Assembly: GCA_963698015.1 (NCBI GenBank)
Contig: OY969109.1
Span: 372,001 to 436,000, forward strand
DNA from: VAXT01 sp963698015
GTDB taxonomy: Bacteria; Actinomycetota; Thermoleophilia; Gaiellales; Gaiellaceae
DNA: 64,000 nucleotides
Direction: 5' to 3'
Within the stretch, counting starts at the first letter, position 1. Each line of letters opens with the position of its first letter. Below are positions 42,926 through 51,330 of the stretch, piece by piece. Both the position numbers and the translations under genes were made by a program. Below the pieces are notes generated by a model. It ran no database searches. It was not told the DNA's origin and worked only from the letters and a program-made list of their open reading frames with translations.

Positions 42926-43233
42926 CGTTCTCCTTTCGTGCGTTCGACGACCTGCGCGAAGCGATCGAGCCGCTGCAGCCACGTGCTGATGCCCTCGAAG
43001 GCGTACGGCACGAGCGTGCACCTGCGGACACGGCCGACCTTCTCGGTCGTGACGAGCTCCGCCTCCTCGAGCAGCCGGATGTGCTTCTTCATCCCGGTCA
43101 GCGACATGCCGAAGGGCTCCGCGAGCTCGGTGATCGTCGCGGTTCCCGAGCCTAGCCGTTCGAGCACGGCGCGCCGAGTCGGGTCGCCCAGAGCGGCGAA
43201 CGCGCGGTCGATTGCCGGTGAATACTGAACCAT
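42922..43233 (-). CDS. ArsR-type transcriptional regulator
   Basis: 103 aa. Winged helix with the family opening MVQYSPAIDRAFAALGDPTR and helix-turn-helix ITELAEPFGMSLTGMKKHIR. The wing ends VTTEKVGRVRRC. No metal-binding ELCVCDL-type motif, so it is a non-metal ArsR. The ATG at 43233 gives the standard N-terminus; ATGs at 43245 and 43269 are possible. Probably represses its own operon with the SRPBCC gene; the 12-bp palindrome CGGACATGTCCG at 43248-43259 is a candidate operator. Confidence 0.85.
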   Translation of the reverse strand: MVQYSPAIDRAFAALGDPTRRAVLERLGSGTATITELAEPFGMSLTGMKKHIRLLEEAELVTTEKVGRVRRCTLVPYAFEGISTWLQRLDRFAQVVERTKGER

Positions 43234-43247
43234 TGAGTTCAGCATAA

Positions 43248-43259
43248 CGGACATGTCCG
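43248..43259. promoter_or_regulatory. 12-bp palindrome between ArsR gene and nucS
   Basis: CGGACATGTCCG, perfect. It sits between divergent genes and overlaps the nucS ATG, a plausible ArsR operator. The core GGACATGTCC also occurs in the 2279 repeat, probably by chance. Confidence 0.35.
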
Positions 43260-43954
43260 AAAACGGCAATAGGGTGCGACTCGTGCGCCTGGTCGTCGCC
43301 CGTTGCGAAGTCCGCTACACCGGCCGTCTGACGGCGGTGCTGCCCGAGGCGGTGCGGCTGCTGATCCTCAAGGCCGACGGGTCCGTGCTCGTGCACGACG
43401 ACGCGGGCGGCTACAAGCCGCTGAACTGGATGACCGGGCCGACGGTCATCGAGGAGCTCGGCGACGCGCTCGTCGTGCGCAAGCCGAAGACGGAGGACGT
43501 GCTCGAGATCCGGCTCGCCGAGGTGCTGAGCGACGTCGTCCACGACATGGGCGAGTCGGCGGCGCTGCAGAAGGACGGCGTCGAGCGCGACCTCCAGCTC
43601 GAGCTCGCGGCAGTGCCGACGGCGCTCGGCGAGGAGCTGACGCTCGTGAAGCGCGAGTGGTCGACGGAGGTCGGGCCGGTCGACCTGATGTGCAAGGACG
43701 AGAGCGGCGAGTGGGTCGCGGTCGAGATCAAGCGGGTCGCGACGCTCGACGCGGTCGAGCAGCTCACGCGCTACCTCGGCTTCATCCGCGAGGACCCGGC
43801 GAAGGCGGGCTGCCGCGGCATCCTCGCGGCGCAGAAGCTGAAGCCGCAGGTGATCGCGCTCGCCGAGTCGCGCGGGATCCGCTGCGTCGAGGTCGACCTG
43901 GCCGTGCTGCGCGGCGAGCGCGAGCCCGAGCTGACGCTCTTTCAGAGCCTCTGA
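43253..43954 (+). CDS. nucS: Mismatch-specific endonuclease NucS/EndoMS
   Basis: 233 aa. Cuts both strands at mismatches and provides the mismatch repair of actinobacteria and some archaea that lack MutS/MutL. N-terminal DNA-binding half: RLVVARCEVRYTGRLTAVLP. C-terminal RecB-like nuclease with Asp in VGPVDLMCKD and Glu/Lys in VAVEIKR. The last residues, ELTLFQSL, look like the beta-clamp interaction peptide. The ATG at 43253 is used; the GTG at 43274 gives a start closer to characterised NucS. Free-standing and divergent from the ArsR gene. Confidence 0.93.
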   Translation: MSENGNRVRLVRLVVARCEVRYTGRLTAVLPEAVRLLILKADGSVLVHDDAGGYKPLNWMTGPTVIEELGDALVVRKPKTEDVLEIRLAEVLSDVVHDMGESAALQKDGVERDLQLELAAVPTALGEELTLVKREWSTEVGPVDLMCKDESGEWVAVEIKRVATLDAVEQLTRYLGFIREDPAKAGCRGILAAQKLKPQVIALAESRGIRCVEVDLAVLRGEREPELTLFQSL

Positions 43955-43970
43955 CGGAGGAACAGTCGGG

Positions 43971-45806
43971 TCAGCTCGCCGGCGCCAGCGCGGGGACCTC
44001 GGTCTCCGGCCCCGTCGTAGCGATCTGCGCGTCGCGACTGACCAGGGTGGCGTACCGCCCGCCGGCACCGACCAGCTCGTCGTGGGTGCCGGACTCGACG
44101 ACACGGCCCTGGTCGAGAACGATGATCTGGTCCGCGTCGCGGATCGTCGACAGCCGGTGTGCGATCGCAATCGTCGTACGACCCGCCGAGAGTCGGTCGA
44201 GAGCGTCCTGCACGAGCCGCTCCGTCGCCGTGTCGAGCGAGCTCGTCGCCTCGTCGAGGACGAGGATCGGCGGGTTGCGCAGGATCGTCCGCGCGATCGC
44301 GATCCGCTGCTTCTCGCCGCCGGAGAAGCGGTAGCCGCGCTCGCCGACGACGGTGTCGTAGCCCTCGGGCAGGCCGATGATCAGATCGTGAATGCGAGCT
44401 GCCTGTGCCGCAGCCTCGAGCTCCTCGTCAGTGGCGTCGGGCTTCGCGAAGCGCAGGTTCTCGCGCACCGAAGCATGTAGGAGGTACGTCTCCTGCGAGA
44501 CGACGCCGATGAGCTTGCTGACCGCCTGGAAGCTCAGGTCGCGGACGTCGATCCCGCCGATCGTGACCCGGCCGCGGCCGACGTCGTACAGGCGCGAGGT
44601 GAGGTAGCCGAGGGTCGTCTTGCCGGAACCGGTCTCGCCGACGATCGCGGTGGTCGTCCCGGCGGGAACGGTGAACGAGACGTCCCGCAGCGTCCATTCG
44701 TCCCCGTAGCCGAACCAGACGTGGTCGAAGACGACGTCCCCGGCTCGACCGTCGTGGATCGCGGTCGGCTTCTCGTCGATGTCGACGGGCTGGTCGAGGT
44801 ACTCGAAGATGCGGTCGAACAGCGCGAGCGAGGTCTGCACGTCCAGGCTGACACCGAGCAGCGAGCCAATCGGGAAGAAGAGGCGGGTCTGGAGCGTCGT
44901 GAAGGCGACCAGCAGCGGGATCGAAACGGCCTGCGAGCCGCTCGCCAGGAGGAGGCCGCCGAACCAGTAGACGGCCGCCGGCATGATGGCGAAGCTCGTC
45001 TGGATCGAGGCCATCACCCAGCGGCCGGCCATTCGCTGGCGCACCTCGAGATCGGCGAGGTGACGCGACTCGTCCTCGAACCGATCCGCAAGCTCGTCCC
45101 CGCGCCCCATCGTCTTGCCGAGCAGGATCCCCGAGACCGAGAGCGACTCTTGCACTAGGCTCGAGATGTCGGCGAGCGACTCCTGCGTGTTCTTCGCGAT
45201 CCGGCGACGCTCGTTGCCGACACGCCGCGTGAGAAGCGCGAAGAGCGGGATCAGCGCGAATGCGAACAGGGCGAGCTGCCAGCTCAGCAAGAGCATGCCG
45301 ACCATCGTCGCGACGACCGTCGTGGCGCTGGAGGCGATCGACGTCGCAGTGTTCGTGACCACGTTCTGGACGCCGCCGATGTCGTTCGAGATGCGCGACT
45401 GCACCTCGCCCGTGCGCGTTCGCGTGAAGAAGGCGAGCGAGAGACGCTGCAGGTGCCGGAAGACCGCCGTTCGGAGGTCGTGCATCACGCGCTGGCCGAC
45501 CTGGTTCGAAAGCAGCGTCTGGATCACGCCGAGCACGCCGACCGCGATCGCGATCGCGATGATCGCGGCCGAGTTCAGCGAAAGCGAGCGCGTGTCGTTC
45601 GCGCCGATCGCCTCGAGCACGCGCTTGAGCAGGAAGGCCGGAATGACCCCGAGTGCAGCCGAAAAGACGATCAGCGCCAGGAGGCCGCTAAGCCGCAGCT
45701 TGTACGAGGCGAAGAGGTGCCTGATGCGGCGGAGGTTCGACCGGCGCTTGGCCGGGTCGGCCGGCCGCTCGGGCGCCTCGTCGGCCGTGTGGAAGAACAT
45801 GCCCAT
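43971..45806 (-). CDS. ABC exporter, fused permease and ATPase
   Basis: 611-aa half-transporter that should work as a homodimer. Six membrane helices in residues about 35-330 (type 1 exporter fold), then the nucleotide-binding domain: A-loop Tyr in WFGYGDEW, Walker A GETGSGKTT, Q-loop VVSQETYL, signature FSGGEKQR, Walker B ILVLDEATSSLD, and H-loop IAHRLST. Resembles MsbA/LmrA-type lipid and drug exporters; cargo cannot be read from the sequence. No partner gene on either side. Confidence 0.92.
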   Translation of the reverse strand: MGMFFHTADEAPERPADPAKRRSNLRRIRHLFASYKLRLSGLLALIVFSAALGVIPAFLLKRVLEAIGANDTRSLSLNSAAIIAIAIAVGVLGVIQTLLSNQVGQRVMHDLRTAVFRHLQRLSLAFFTRTRTGEVQSRISNDIGGVQNVVTNTATSIASSATTVVATMVGMLLLSWQLALFAFALIPLFALLTRRVGNERRRIAKNTQESLADISSLVQESLSVSGILLGKTMGRGDELADRFEDESRHLADLEVRQRMAGRWVMASIQTSFAIMPAAVYWFGGLLLASGSQAVSIPLLVAFTTLQTRLFFPIGSLLGVSLDVQTSLALFDRIFEYLDQPVDIDEKPTAIHDGRAGDVVFDHVWFGYGDEWTLRDVSFTVPAGTTTAIVGETGSGKTTLGYLTSRLYDVGRGRVTIGGIDVRDLSFQAVSKLIGVVSQETYLLHASVRENLRFAKPDATDEELEAAAQAARIHDLIIGLPEGYDTVVGERGYRFSGGEKQRIAIARTILRNPPILVLDEATSSLDTATERLVQDALDRLSAGRTTIAIAHRLSTIRDADQIIVLDQGRVVESGTHDELVGAGGRYATLVSRDAQIATTGPETEVPALAPAS

Positions 45807-45855
45807 GGGCGGTCAGAGTACGTTGCGGGAGCGAGTCGACCGCGGCTCGCTCATG

Positions 45856-45912
45856 TCTTGACATCGAACTATCTGTGGGTAGTCTTCGCCCCCAAGTAGT
45901 TCGATATCAAGA
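45856..45912. promoter_or_regulatory. Promoter with paired inverted operator half-sites
   Basis: TCTTGACATCGAACTA (45856-45871) and, inverted, TAGTTCGATATCAAGA (45897-45912) match at 15 of 16 positions with a 25-bp gap. The left site contains TTGACA (45858-45863); TAGTCT at 45880-45885 is 16 bp further on. A third symmetry, TCGATAT/ATATCGA, follows at 45901-45919. Resembles MarR-type sites that block a promoter. Confidence 0.5.
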
Positions 45913-45933
45913 ATATCGACATAGGAGGATTCG

Positions 45934-46611
45934 ATGCCAACTGCAGTCGAGAACACGTACGTCTTTGCCAAGCTCGACGAGCTCGAGCCCGCGGCACGAC
46001 TCGCCCCCGGAGCAACGGACGACGGGAGGAAGCGCTTCGACGTCCGCCGCAAGCTCGACATCACGGCGTTCGGCGTGTCGGCGTTCAGCGCGCCGAGCGG
46101 CGTCACCGTCATCTCCGAGCACGACGAGACGCTGCTGGGCGAGGCCGGCCAGGAGGAGCTCTACGTCGTCCTGAGGGGCGCGGCGACGTTCGAGATCGAC
46201 GGCGAGGCGATCGAGGCGCCGACAGGCGCCCTGGTCCAGGTGCAGCCGACCGCGAAGCGAAAGGCGACCGCGACCGAGGACGACACGACGATCCTGGCCA
46301 TCGGAGGAACCCGGGGCAAGGCGTACGAGCCCGCTCCGGAGGAAGCCTCGGAGGCATTCGCCGCGTACAGCGCAGCCGACTACGACGAGGCGCTCGCGAA
46401 ACAGCTCGTCGTCGTCGAGAAGCAGCCGGAGAATCCCATCGCGCACTTCAACGCCGGGTGCTTCGCGGCACGAGCCGGACACGCTGACGACGCGATCGAG
46501 CACCTCCGGCGGTCGGTCGAGATCAACGACCGCATCAAGGAGCTGATCGCGACCGACGAGGATCTCGACTCGATCCGCGAAGATCCGCGCTTCGTCGAGC
46601 TCGCGAAGTAG
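45934..46611 (+). CDS. Cupin domain plus TPR-like protein
   Basis: 225 aa. A cupin fold in residues about 40-130 (EELYVVLRGAATFEIDGEAI, PTGALVQVQPTAKR) is followed by a helical tail of two to three TPR-like units (AAYSAADYDEALAKQLVVVE, NPIAHFNAGCFAARAGHADD, AIEHLRRSVEI). Metal-binding His residues of the classic cupin motif are mostly absent. Strong ribosome site AGGAGG (45923-45928). A clear promoter with paired operators lies upstream and a terminator downstream, so it is a single-gene regulated unit. Function unknown. Confidence 0.8.
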   Translation: MPTAVENTYVFAKLDELEPAARLAPGATDDGRKRFDVRRKLDITAFGVSAFSAPSGVTVISEHDETLLGEAGQEELYVVLRGAATFEIDGEAIEAPTGALVQVQPTAKRKATATEDDTTILAIGGTRGKAYEPAPEEASEAFAAYSAADYDEALAKQLVVVEKQPENPIAHFNAGCFAARAGHADDAIEHLRRSVEINDRIKELIATDEDLDSIREDPRFVELAK

Positions 46612-46632
46612 CCGCGCAACGTTCTGACCAGC

Positions 46633-46666
46633 GAGAAAGCCCCGCGTCGGCGGGGCTTCTCGTTTC
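46633..46666 (+). terminator. Rho-independent terminator
   Basis: GAGAAAGCCCCGC (46633-46645), GTCG loop, GCGGGGCTTCTC (46650-46661), then GTTTC. Ends the cupin/TPR transcript, 22 bp after its stop. Confidence 0.85.
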
Positions 46667-46724
46667 AACCTCTGAATTGCTTGGCCGCGAAGGACCGCGC
46701 CGATCTCGAGACGCTCGCGTCTTT

Positions 46725-47414
46725 TCAGGACTGATCGACGCCGAGCTCGTGCGCCAGGCCAGCACGACCGTGCCCGGTCACTTCGACCGAGCGGGTTCCT
46801 TCGCGGCGCCTGATCCAGCCGAGCTCGAAGAACCGGTCCGCGAGCGCAGCGCCGAGCGCGCCGGCGACGTGGAGCTCGCGTTCGCTCCAGTCCAGGCAGC
46901 CGCGGACGACAGGACGGCGCAGCCGCTCGAGGGCCGCCAGATCGATGCCGAGCTCCTCGAGCCGTGCGCCGCTCTTCGGACCGAGCTCATAGCCGCCGTT
47001 GCTGCGGACGAGCGTGCCGTCTCGCTCCAGCGATTGCGCGAGCGCGACGCCGATCCGGCCGGCCAAATGGTCGTAGCAGGTGCGTGCAGCGCGCAGGTGC
47101 TCGCTGCGGGTCGCTTCGCGGAGAGACCGAACCGGCGGCTGGGGCGCGACGAGCGCGAGCGCCTCCACCGCGTCCGCGACGGCCGGATCGGCGAGCCGGT
47201 AGTAGCGATGCCGCCCGTGCTTCTCGCAGCTCAGGAAGCCGCCTGCGACGAGCCGTGCCAGGTGCTCGCTGGCAGTCGACGGAGCGACGTGCGCGCGTGC
47301 GGCCAGATCGGTCACGGGGAGCTCTCCGTCAGCGATCACGGACGTGACGAGCGTGGCGCGCGTGGGCTCAGCCAGTAGCGCCGCAGCAGCAGCGATGTCG
47401 GCGTCGCCTCGCAC
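46725..47414 (-). CDS. ArsR/SmtB-type winged-helix regulator with C-terminal domain
   Basis: 229 aa from the GTG at 47414. Helix-turn-helix: LLAEPTRATLVTSVIADGEL, LAARAHVAPSTASEHLARLV, FLSCEKHGRHRYYRLA. The C-terminal 130 residues are helical (RTCYDHLAGRIGVALAQSLE, ERLRRPVVRGCLDWSERELH, AGALGAALADRFFELGWI), an extension found in a common actinobacterial subfamily. CLDWSERE-H-AG-LG is conserved in that group. The start is uncertain because the frame is open upstream. Ligand and target are not indicated; neighbours are convergent or divergent. Confidence 0.82.
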   Translation of the reverse strand: MRGDADIAAAAALLAEPTRATLVTSVIADGELPVTDLAARAHVAPSTASEHLARLVAGGFLSCEKHGRHRYYRLADPAVADAVEALALVAPQPPVRSLREATRSEHLRAARTCYDHLAGRIGVALAQSLERDGTLVRSNGGYELGPKSGARLEELGIDLAALERLRRPVVRGCLDWSERELHVAGALGAALADRFFELGWIRRREGTRSVEVTGHGRAGLAHELGVDQS

Positions 47415-47472
47415 GAACGCAGCGTATCGCTCCAACGCTTCGGTTACGGCCGAAGTGTGTGCGCGGACGACG

Positions 47473-47682
47473 CTACGTCCGGGCGTGTGCCAGCACGGCA
47501 GCCGCACGGCGCTCGCCGGCCGGCTGAAGCTCACGTATCAAAATGATCGCCTGAGGCGGCGCGATCAGCAGCTGCTTCTTCGTCGTGACGCCCACGACCT
47601 GCCAGCCCTGAGCGCCCAGAGCGTTGAGCTGCTCCTCGATGTGCTTGCCCGTGTCGATGACCTTGTACTCGTAGTGCTTCAT
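47473..47682 (-). CDS. DUF4177 small protein
   Basis: 69 aa. MKHYEYKVIDTGKHIEEQLN, then LGAQGWQVVGVTTKKQLLI define DUF4177, a small alpha-beta protein of unknown role. Ribosome site GGAGGTCTGGC precedes the ATG at 47682. The C-terminal RRAAAVLAHART may be extension. A truncated CoA-binding protein remnant lies just upstream and its stop overlaps this ATG. Confidence 0.8.
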   Translation of the reverse strand: MKHYEYKVIDTGKHIEEQLNALGAQGWQVVGVTTKKQLLIAPPQAIILIRELQPAGERRAAAVLAHART

Positions 47683-47798
47683 GCCAGACCTCCGTAGGAA
47701 GGCGCTTGTACACGACATTGCTCTCGTGGACCTTCGTCCGTGACTGCCACTCGCCTGTGGCGCAGGAAGCCAGACGCCGCATCCTTGATCGCCGTCAT
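47683..47798 (-). pseudogene. N-terminal remnant of a CoA-binding (YccU-like) protein
   Basis: ATG at 47798 after GAGGAGGTTTCG gives MTAIKDAASGFLRHRRVAVT, the usual start of CoA-binding domain proteins. After a small internal loss the expected next strand appears in another frame (HESNVVYKRL) and the rest of the gene is absent. The remaining open frame ends at 47679, overlapping the DUF4177 start. Confidence 0.5.
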
Positions 47799-47972
47799 CG
47801 AAACCTCCTCGCTTCGATCTTCCGTTGCCGCATTCCAACGCGAATCGGGGTCGCGACGGAACCGCTTGCCTTCAACTACGGAGTGCTGTGGCAAAGCCGC
47901 GTCCAGCCCCGGTGAAACCCCGATGCCGCGGCCGTGCGGCCCGGCCTAGGGTCAGGGGCGGAGGAAGCGGTG

Positions 47973-48797
47973 ATGACTACGTCCGCAGACTCGGGACTCG
48001 GTCAGCAGGGCGCTGGCCCGCGCTCACTTTTCGATCGCGTCGTGGTCGGCGTGGACGGCAGTGAGCCCGGCTTCGAGGCTTGCCGCCAAGCCGCGGTGCT
48101 CGCGTCCCCGGATGCGCTGATCGAGGCGGTCTCGGTCGTCGACCTCGCCGAAGCCGTCCACACAGGGCTGAGCGCCCCGCTCGTCGCCGATCGGCTCGCG
48201 AGCGAGGGCGAGGCCGCGCTCGGGCGAGCCGCCGAGATCCTCGGCGATCGAGCGCGAACGCGACTCGTCGACGGCTCCGCCAGCAAGGCGCTGCGGAACG
48301 AGCTCGCCCGAGTGGACGCGACGGCGGTCGTAATCGGCACGCACGGGCAGGCCCGAGCGACAGAGATTCTGCTCGGCGGCGTTGCCGGCGAGCTGCTCCA
48401 CACGGCGCACTGCTCGATCCTCGTCGCACGCCCTCCGGCGGAGCCGGCGGCTTTCCCCGGGTCGATCATCGTCGGGATCGACGGCTCTGATGAGGCAACC
48501 GCCGCGCTCGCGGCGGCCGAGCAGCTCGCAGGGAGATTCGACGTGCCGCTGCGGATCGTCGTCGCCCGCGGAGGAAAGAACGTCGAGATCACGCGTGCGC
48601 TGGGGCAGGCGCCTCTCGCAGAGCAGCTGGACGATCACCCGGTGCGGGCACTCGTCGAGGCGTCGTACGGCGGCGACATCGTCGTCGTCGGCAGTCGCGG
48701 GCTCCACGGCGTGCGAGCTCTGGGAAGCGTCTCGGAGCGGGTTGCTCATCAGGCGGCGTGCTCGGTGCTCGTCGTCCGCCGCTCGCAAGAGACGTGA
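47973..48797 (+). CDS. Tandem universal stress protein (two UspA domains)
   Basis: 274 aa. Domain 1 starts FDRVVVGVDGSEPGFEACRQ and ends VIGTHGQARATEILLGGVAG-ELLHTAHCSILVAR; domain 2 starts SIIVGIDGSDEATAALAAAE and ends VVGSRGLHGVRALGSVSERV. Both carry the G-2X-G-9X-G(S/T) ATP-binding pattern, the second more clearly. ATG at 47973 with GGAGGAAGC upstream. Its TGA overlaps the GTG of the P-type ATPase gene, so stress sensing and ion transport are coupled in expression. Confidence 0.9.
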   Translation: MTTSADSGLGQQGAGPRSLFDRVVVGVDGSEPGFEACRQAAVLASPDALIEAVSVVDLAEAVHTGLSAPLVADRLASEGEAALGRAAEILGDRARTRLVDGSASKALRNELARVDATAVVIGTHGQARATEILLGGVAGELLHTAHCSILVARPPAEPAAFPGSIIVGIDGSDEATAALAAAEQLAGRFDVPLRIVVARGGKNVEITRALGQAPLAEQLDDHPVRALVEASYGGDIVVVGSRGLHGVRALGSVSERVAHQAACSVLVVRRSQET

Positions 48798-51325
48798 CCG
48801 GCCATCCGCACGCGGCTTCGTCGACTGCGCTGGCACGTGGGCTCGAGTCGGATCTCGAGCGCGGCCTGACCGAACAGGAGTCCTGCCGCAGGCTGGCGCT
48901 CTACGGACCGAACCGGCCCGAGCACCGACGCCGCACGCCGTATCTGCGGCTCGCGCTGCATCAGCTCGTCGACCCTCTCGTCGCCCTCCTCGTCGCCGCT
49001 GCGGTGATCTCCGTCGCGATCGGGCATCCGAACGAAGGCATCGCGATCGGAGCGATCCTCGTGCTCAACGGCCTGCTCGGCTTCTGGCAGGAAGCAGGGG
49101 CCGACCGGGCGATCCTCGCGCTCTCACAGGCGTTCACGCAGTCGGCGCTCGTAATCAGGGACGGCGCGGAGCACGAGATCCCGGCCGAGGAGGTCGTTCC
49201 CGGAGATCTGCTGCTCGTCGAGGCGGGCGACCGCGTGCCAGCGGACGCACGGCTCGTCGCCGGGAGCTCGCTCGAGGTGGACGAGTCCGCCTTGACCGGC
49301 GAATCGTTGCCGACCGCGAAGCAGACCGAACGGATCGCGTCCGACACATCGCTTGCAGAGCGCACGTCGATGATCTACGCCGGCACGGGAATCACGCACG
49401 GTTCTGGGCGAGCGCTCGTCACCGCGACCGGGCCGCGGACCGAGGTCGGGACGATCGAGCGCCTGGCGGCGGCCGCGAAGGCACCGCCGACTCCGTTGAC
49501 CCGACGGCTCGGTCGGCTCGCGCGTCAGATGGTGGTGCTCGGAATCGCGATCACGCTGGTCCTCGGCGCGGTCATCCTCGCCCGCGGCGGCAGCTGGAAC
49601 GACGCGTTCCTGACGTCGGTCGCAGTCGCGGTCGCCGCCGTTCCGGAAGGGTTGGCTGCGACGGTCACCGCGGCGCTCGCGTTCGGGGCTCGCGCGATGG
49701 CCGCCCGCGGGGCGATCGTCCGCCGCCTCGCCGCGATCGAGACGCTCGGGGAGACGTCCGTCATCTGCACGGACAAGACCGGCACGCTGACAGAGAACGA
49801 GATCCGTGTCGCTGCGCTCCGGCCGGCTCCAGGCGTCTCCGAGGAACGGCTGCTCGAAGCGTCGGTCCTCGCCTCGACGGCGCGCCGTGTGGGCGAACAG
49901 CTTCTCGGCGATCCGATCGAGACCGCCCTTCTGCTCGCCGCGATGGAGCGCGGGCTCGCGCCCGAGGAATTGCGCCGGCGCTACAAGCACGCTCACGCGA
50001 TCCCCTTCTCCTCCGAGCGCAAGCGGATGACCGTGATCCACAGCCATGCGCAGGGGCGGCGCGCCTTCAGCAAGGGCGGCCCCGAGGTCCTCGCCGAGCT
50101 CGCAACGTCTACGCCGTTCGAGTTGCTCGAGACCGCGGAGGCCTGGGCTGACGAGGGATTGCGCGTGCTCGCCGTCGCGGTCCGGGAGCTCGACGAGGCG
50201 GAGGACCCGTTGACCGACGACGTCGAGCACCACCTCGAGGTCCTCGGCGTGATTGCGCTGCACGATCCTCTGCGTGCCTCCGCGGCGCCGGCCGTCGAGG
50301 CGGCCCGTGCAGCCGGGATCGACGTGCGAATGCTGACCGGAGACCATCCCGCAACCGCGCGCACGATTGGGCACGCCCTCGGGCTCGCAGACGAGGCGAT
50401 CCTTGCCCGCGCGACACCCGCCGACAAGCTCGAGCTCGTCACGGAGCTTCAGGACCGGGGCGAAGTGGTGGCGGTTACCGGCGACGGCATCAACGACGCA
50501 CCGGCGCTACGCCAGGCCGATGTCGGCGTCGCGATGGGGCGAACGGGGACCGAGGCCGCGCGTGAAGCGGCTGCGATCGTCCTCACCGACGACGACTTCG
50601 CCACGATCGTGGCCGCAGTCGAGGAAGGCCGCCGGATCGGGGACAACATCCGCAAGTTCGTCGCGTTCCTGCTGTCGGCCAATTTCGGCGAGGTGCTCGT
50701 CTTCGCCGTCGCGATCGGCGCCGGGCTCGGCGTGCCGTTGGCGGTGATCCAGGTGCTGCTCGTCAACCTGGTCACCGACGGCTTGCCCGCGCTTGCGCTA
50801 GCGCGCGACCCTGGGAGCGAGGAGACGATGCGGTCGCCGCCGCGCAGTGGGACCGCGCTCTTCGACCCGGGGACGTGGCGCGTTCTCGCCTTCGTGGGGT
50901 TGCTCGTCGGAGGCGCCACCTTCGCCGCGTTCGGCATCGGGCGCGCGCTCGGTGGCGACGTGACGCAGACGATGGCGTTCGCAACCCTGGCTCTCGGCGA
51001 ACTGGCGCTCGTCTACGGCATGCGGTCGCCGTCGACTGCCGCCTGGCAGCTGCCGCCGAACCGCTGGCTCAACCTGAGCGTCGCCGCCTCCGTCGCCCTT
51101 GTGATCGGGATCGTCTTCCTGCCGCAGGCGCACGCTGCGTTCGCGACCGCACCGCTCGATCTGTGGCAGTCGCTGATCGTCGCCGGGCTCGCTCTGACGC
51201 CGCTCGTGGGGCTCGAGTTGCTAAAGGCCGTTCGGCGACACCGCCTCGATTCAGGTCCTCCGCGGGTCGAAGAGGAGCTTGCCGATCGGTTCCCGCGCGA
51301 GCGCCGGCGCGAACGGAACGTGTGA
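48794..51325 (+). CDS. P-type cation-transporting ATPase (P2, calcium-pump-like)
   Basis: 843 aa. Transports a cation across the membrane using ATP. N-terminal cation ATPase domain (GLTEQESCRRLALYGPNRPE), actuator motif DESALTGESLP, membrane helix 4 with VAAVPEGLAATVT (the PEGL Glu is a Ca2+ ligand in SERCA-type pumps), phosphorylation site CTDKTGTLTENE, nucleotide site FSKGGPE, hinge VTGDGINDAPAL, and helix 6 NLVTDGLPALALA. No heavy-metal CPC motif and no N-terminal metal-binding domain. GTG at 48794 is preferred because of the GTGA overlap with the stress protein gene. Confidence 0.92.
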   Translation: MTGHPHAASSTALARGLESDLERGLTEQESCRRLALYGPNRPEHRRRTPYLRLALHQLVDPLVALLVAAAVISVAIGHPNEGIAIGAILVLNGLLGFWQEAGADRAILALSQAFTQSALVIRDGAEHEIPAEEVVPGDLLLVEAGDRVPADARLVAGSSLEVDESALTGESLPTAKQTERIASDTSLAERTSMIYAGTGITHGSGRALVTATGPRTEVGTIERLAAAAKAPPTPLTRRLGRLARQMVVLGIAITLVLGAVILARGGSWNDAFLTSVAVAVAAVPEGLAATVTAALAFGARAMAARGAIVRRLAAIETLGETSVICTDKTGTLTENEIRVAALRPAPGVSEERLLEASVLASTARRVGEQLLGDPIETALLLAAMERGLAPEELRRRYKHAHAIPFSSERKRMTVIHSHAQGRRAFSKGGPEVLAELATSTPFELLETAEAWADEGLRVLAVAVRELDEAEDPLTDDVEHHLEVLGVIALHDPLRASAAPAVEAARAAGIDVRMLTGDHPATARTIGHALGLADEAILARATPADKLELVTELQDRGEVVAVTGDGINDAPALRQADVGVAMGRTGTEAAREAAAIVLTDDDFATIVAAVEEGRRIGDNIRKFVAFLLSANFGEVLVFAVAIGAGLGVPLAVIQVLLVNLVTDGLPALALARDPGSEETMRSPPRSGTALFDPGTWRVLAFVGLLVGGATFAAFGIGRALGGDVTQTMAFATLALGELALVYGMRSPSTAAWQLPPNRWLNLSVAASVALVIGIVFLPQAHAAFATAPLDLWQSLIVAGLALTPLVGLELLKAVRRHRLDSGPPRVEEELADRFPRERRRERNV

Positions 51326-51330
51326 AGGAC

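Noticed and set aside
46677..47378. Plus-strand open frame opposite the ArsR-type gene at 46725
   Set aside because: No recognisable motif, and the minus-strand reading has a clear winged helix.
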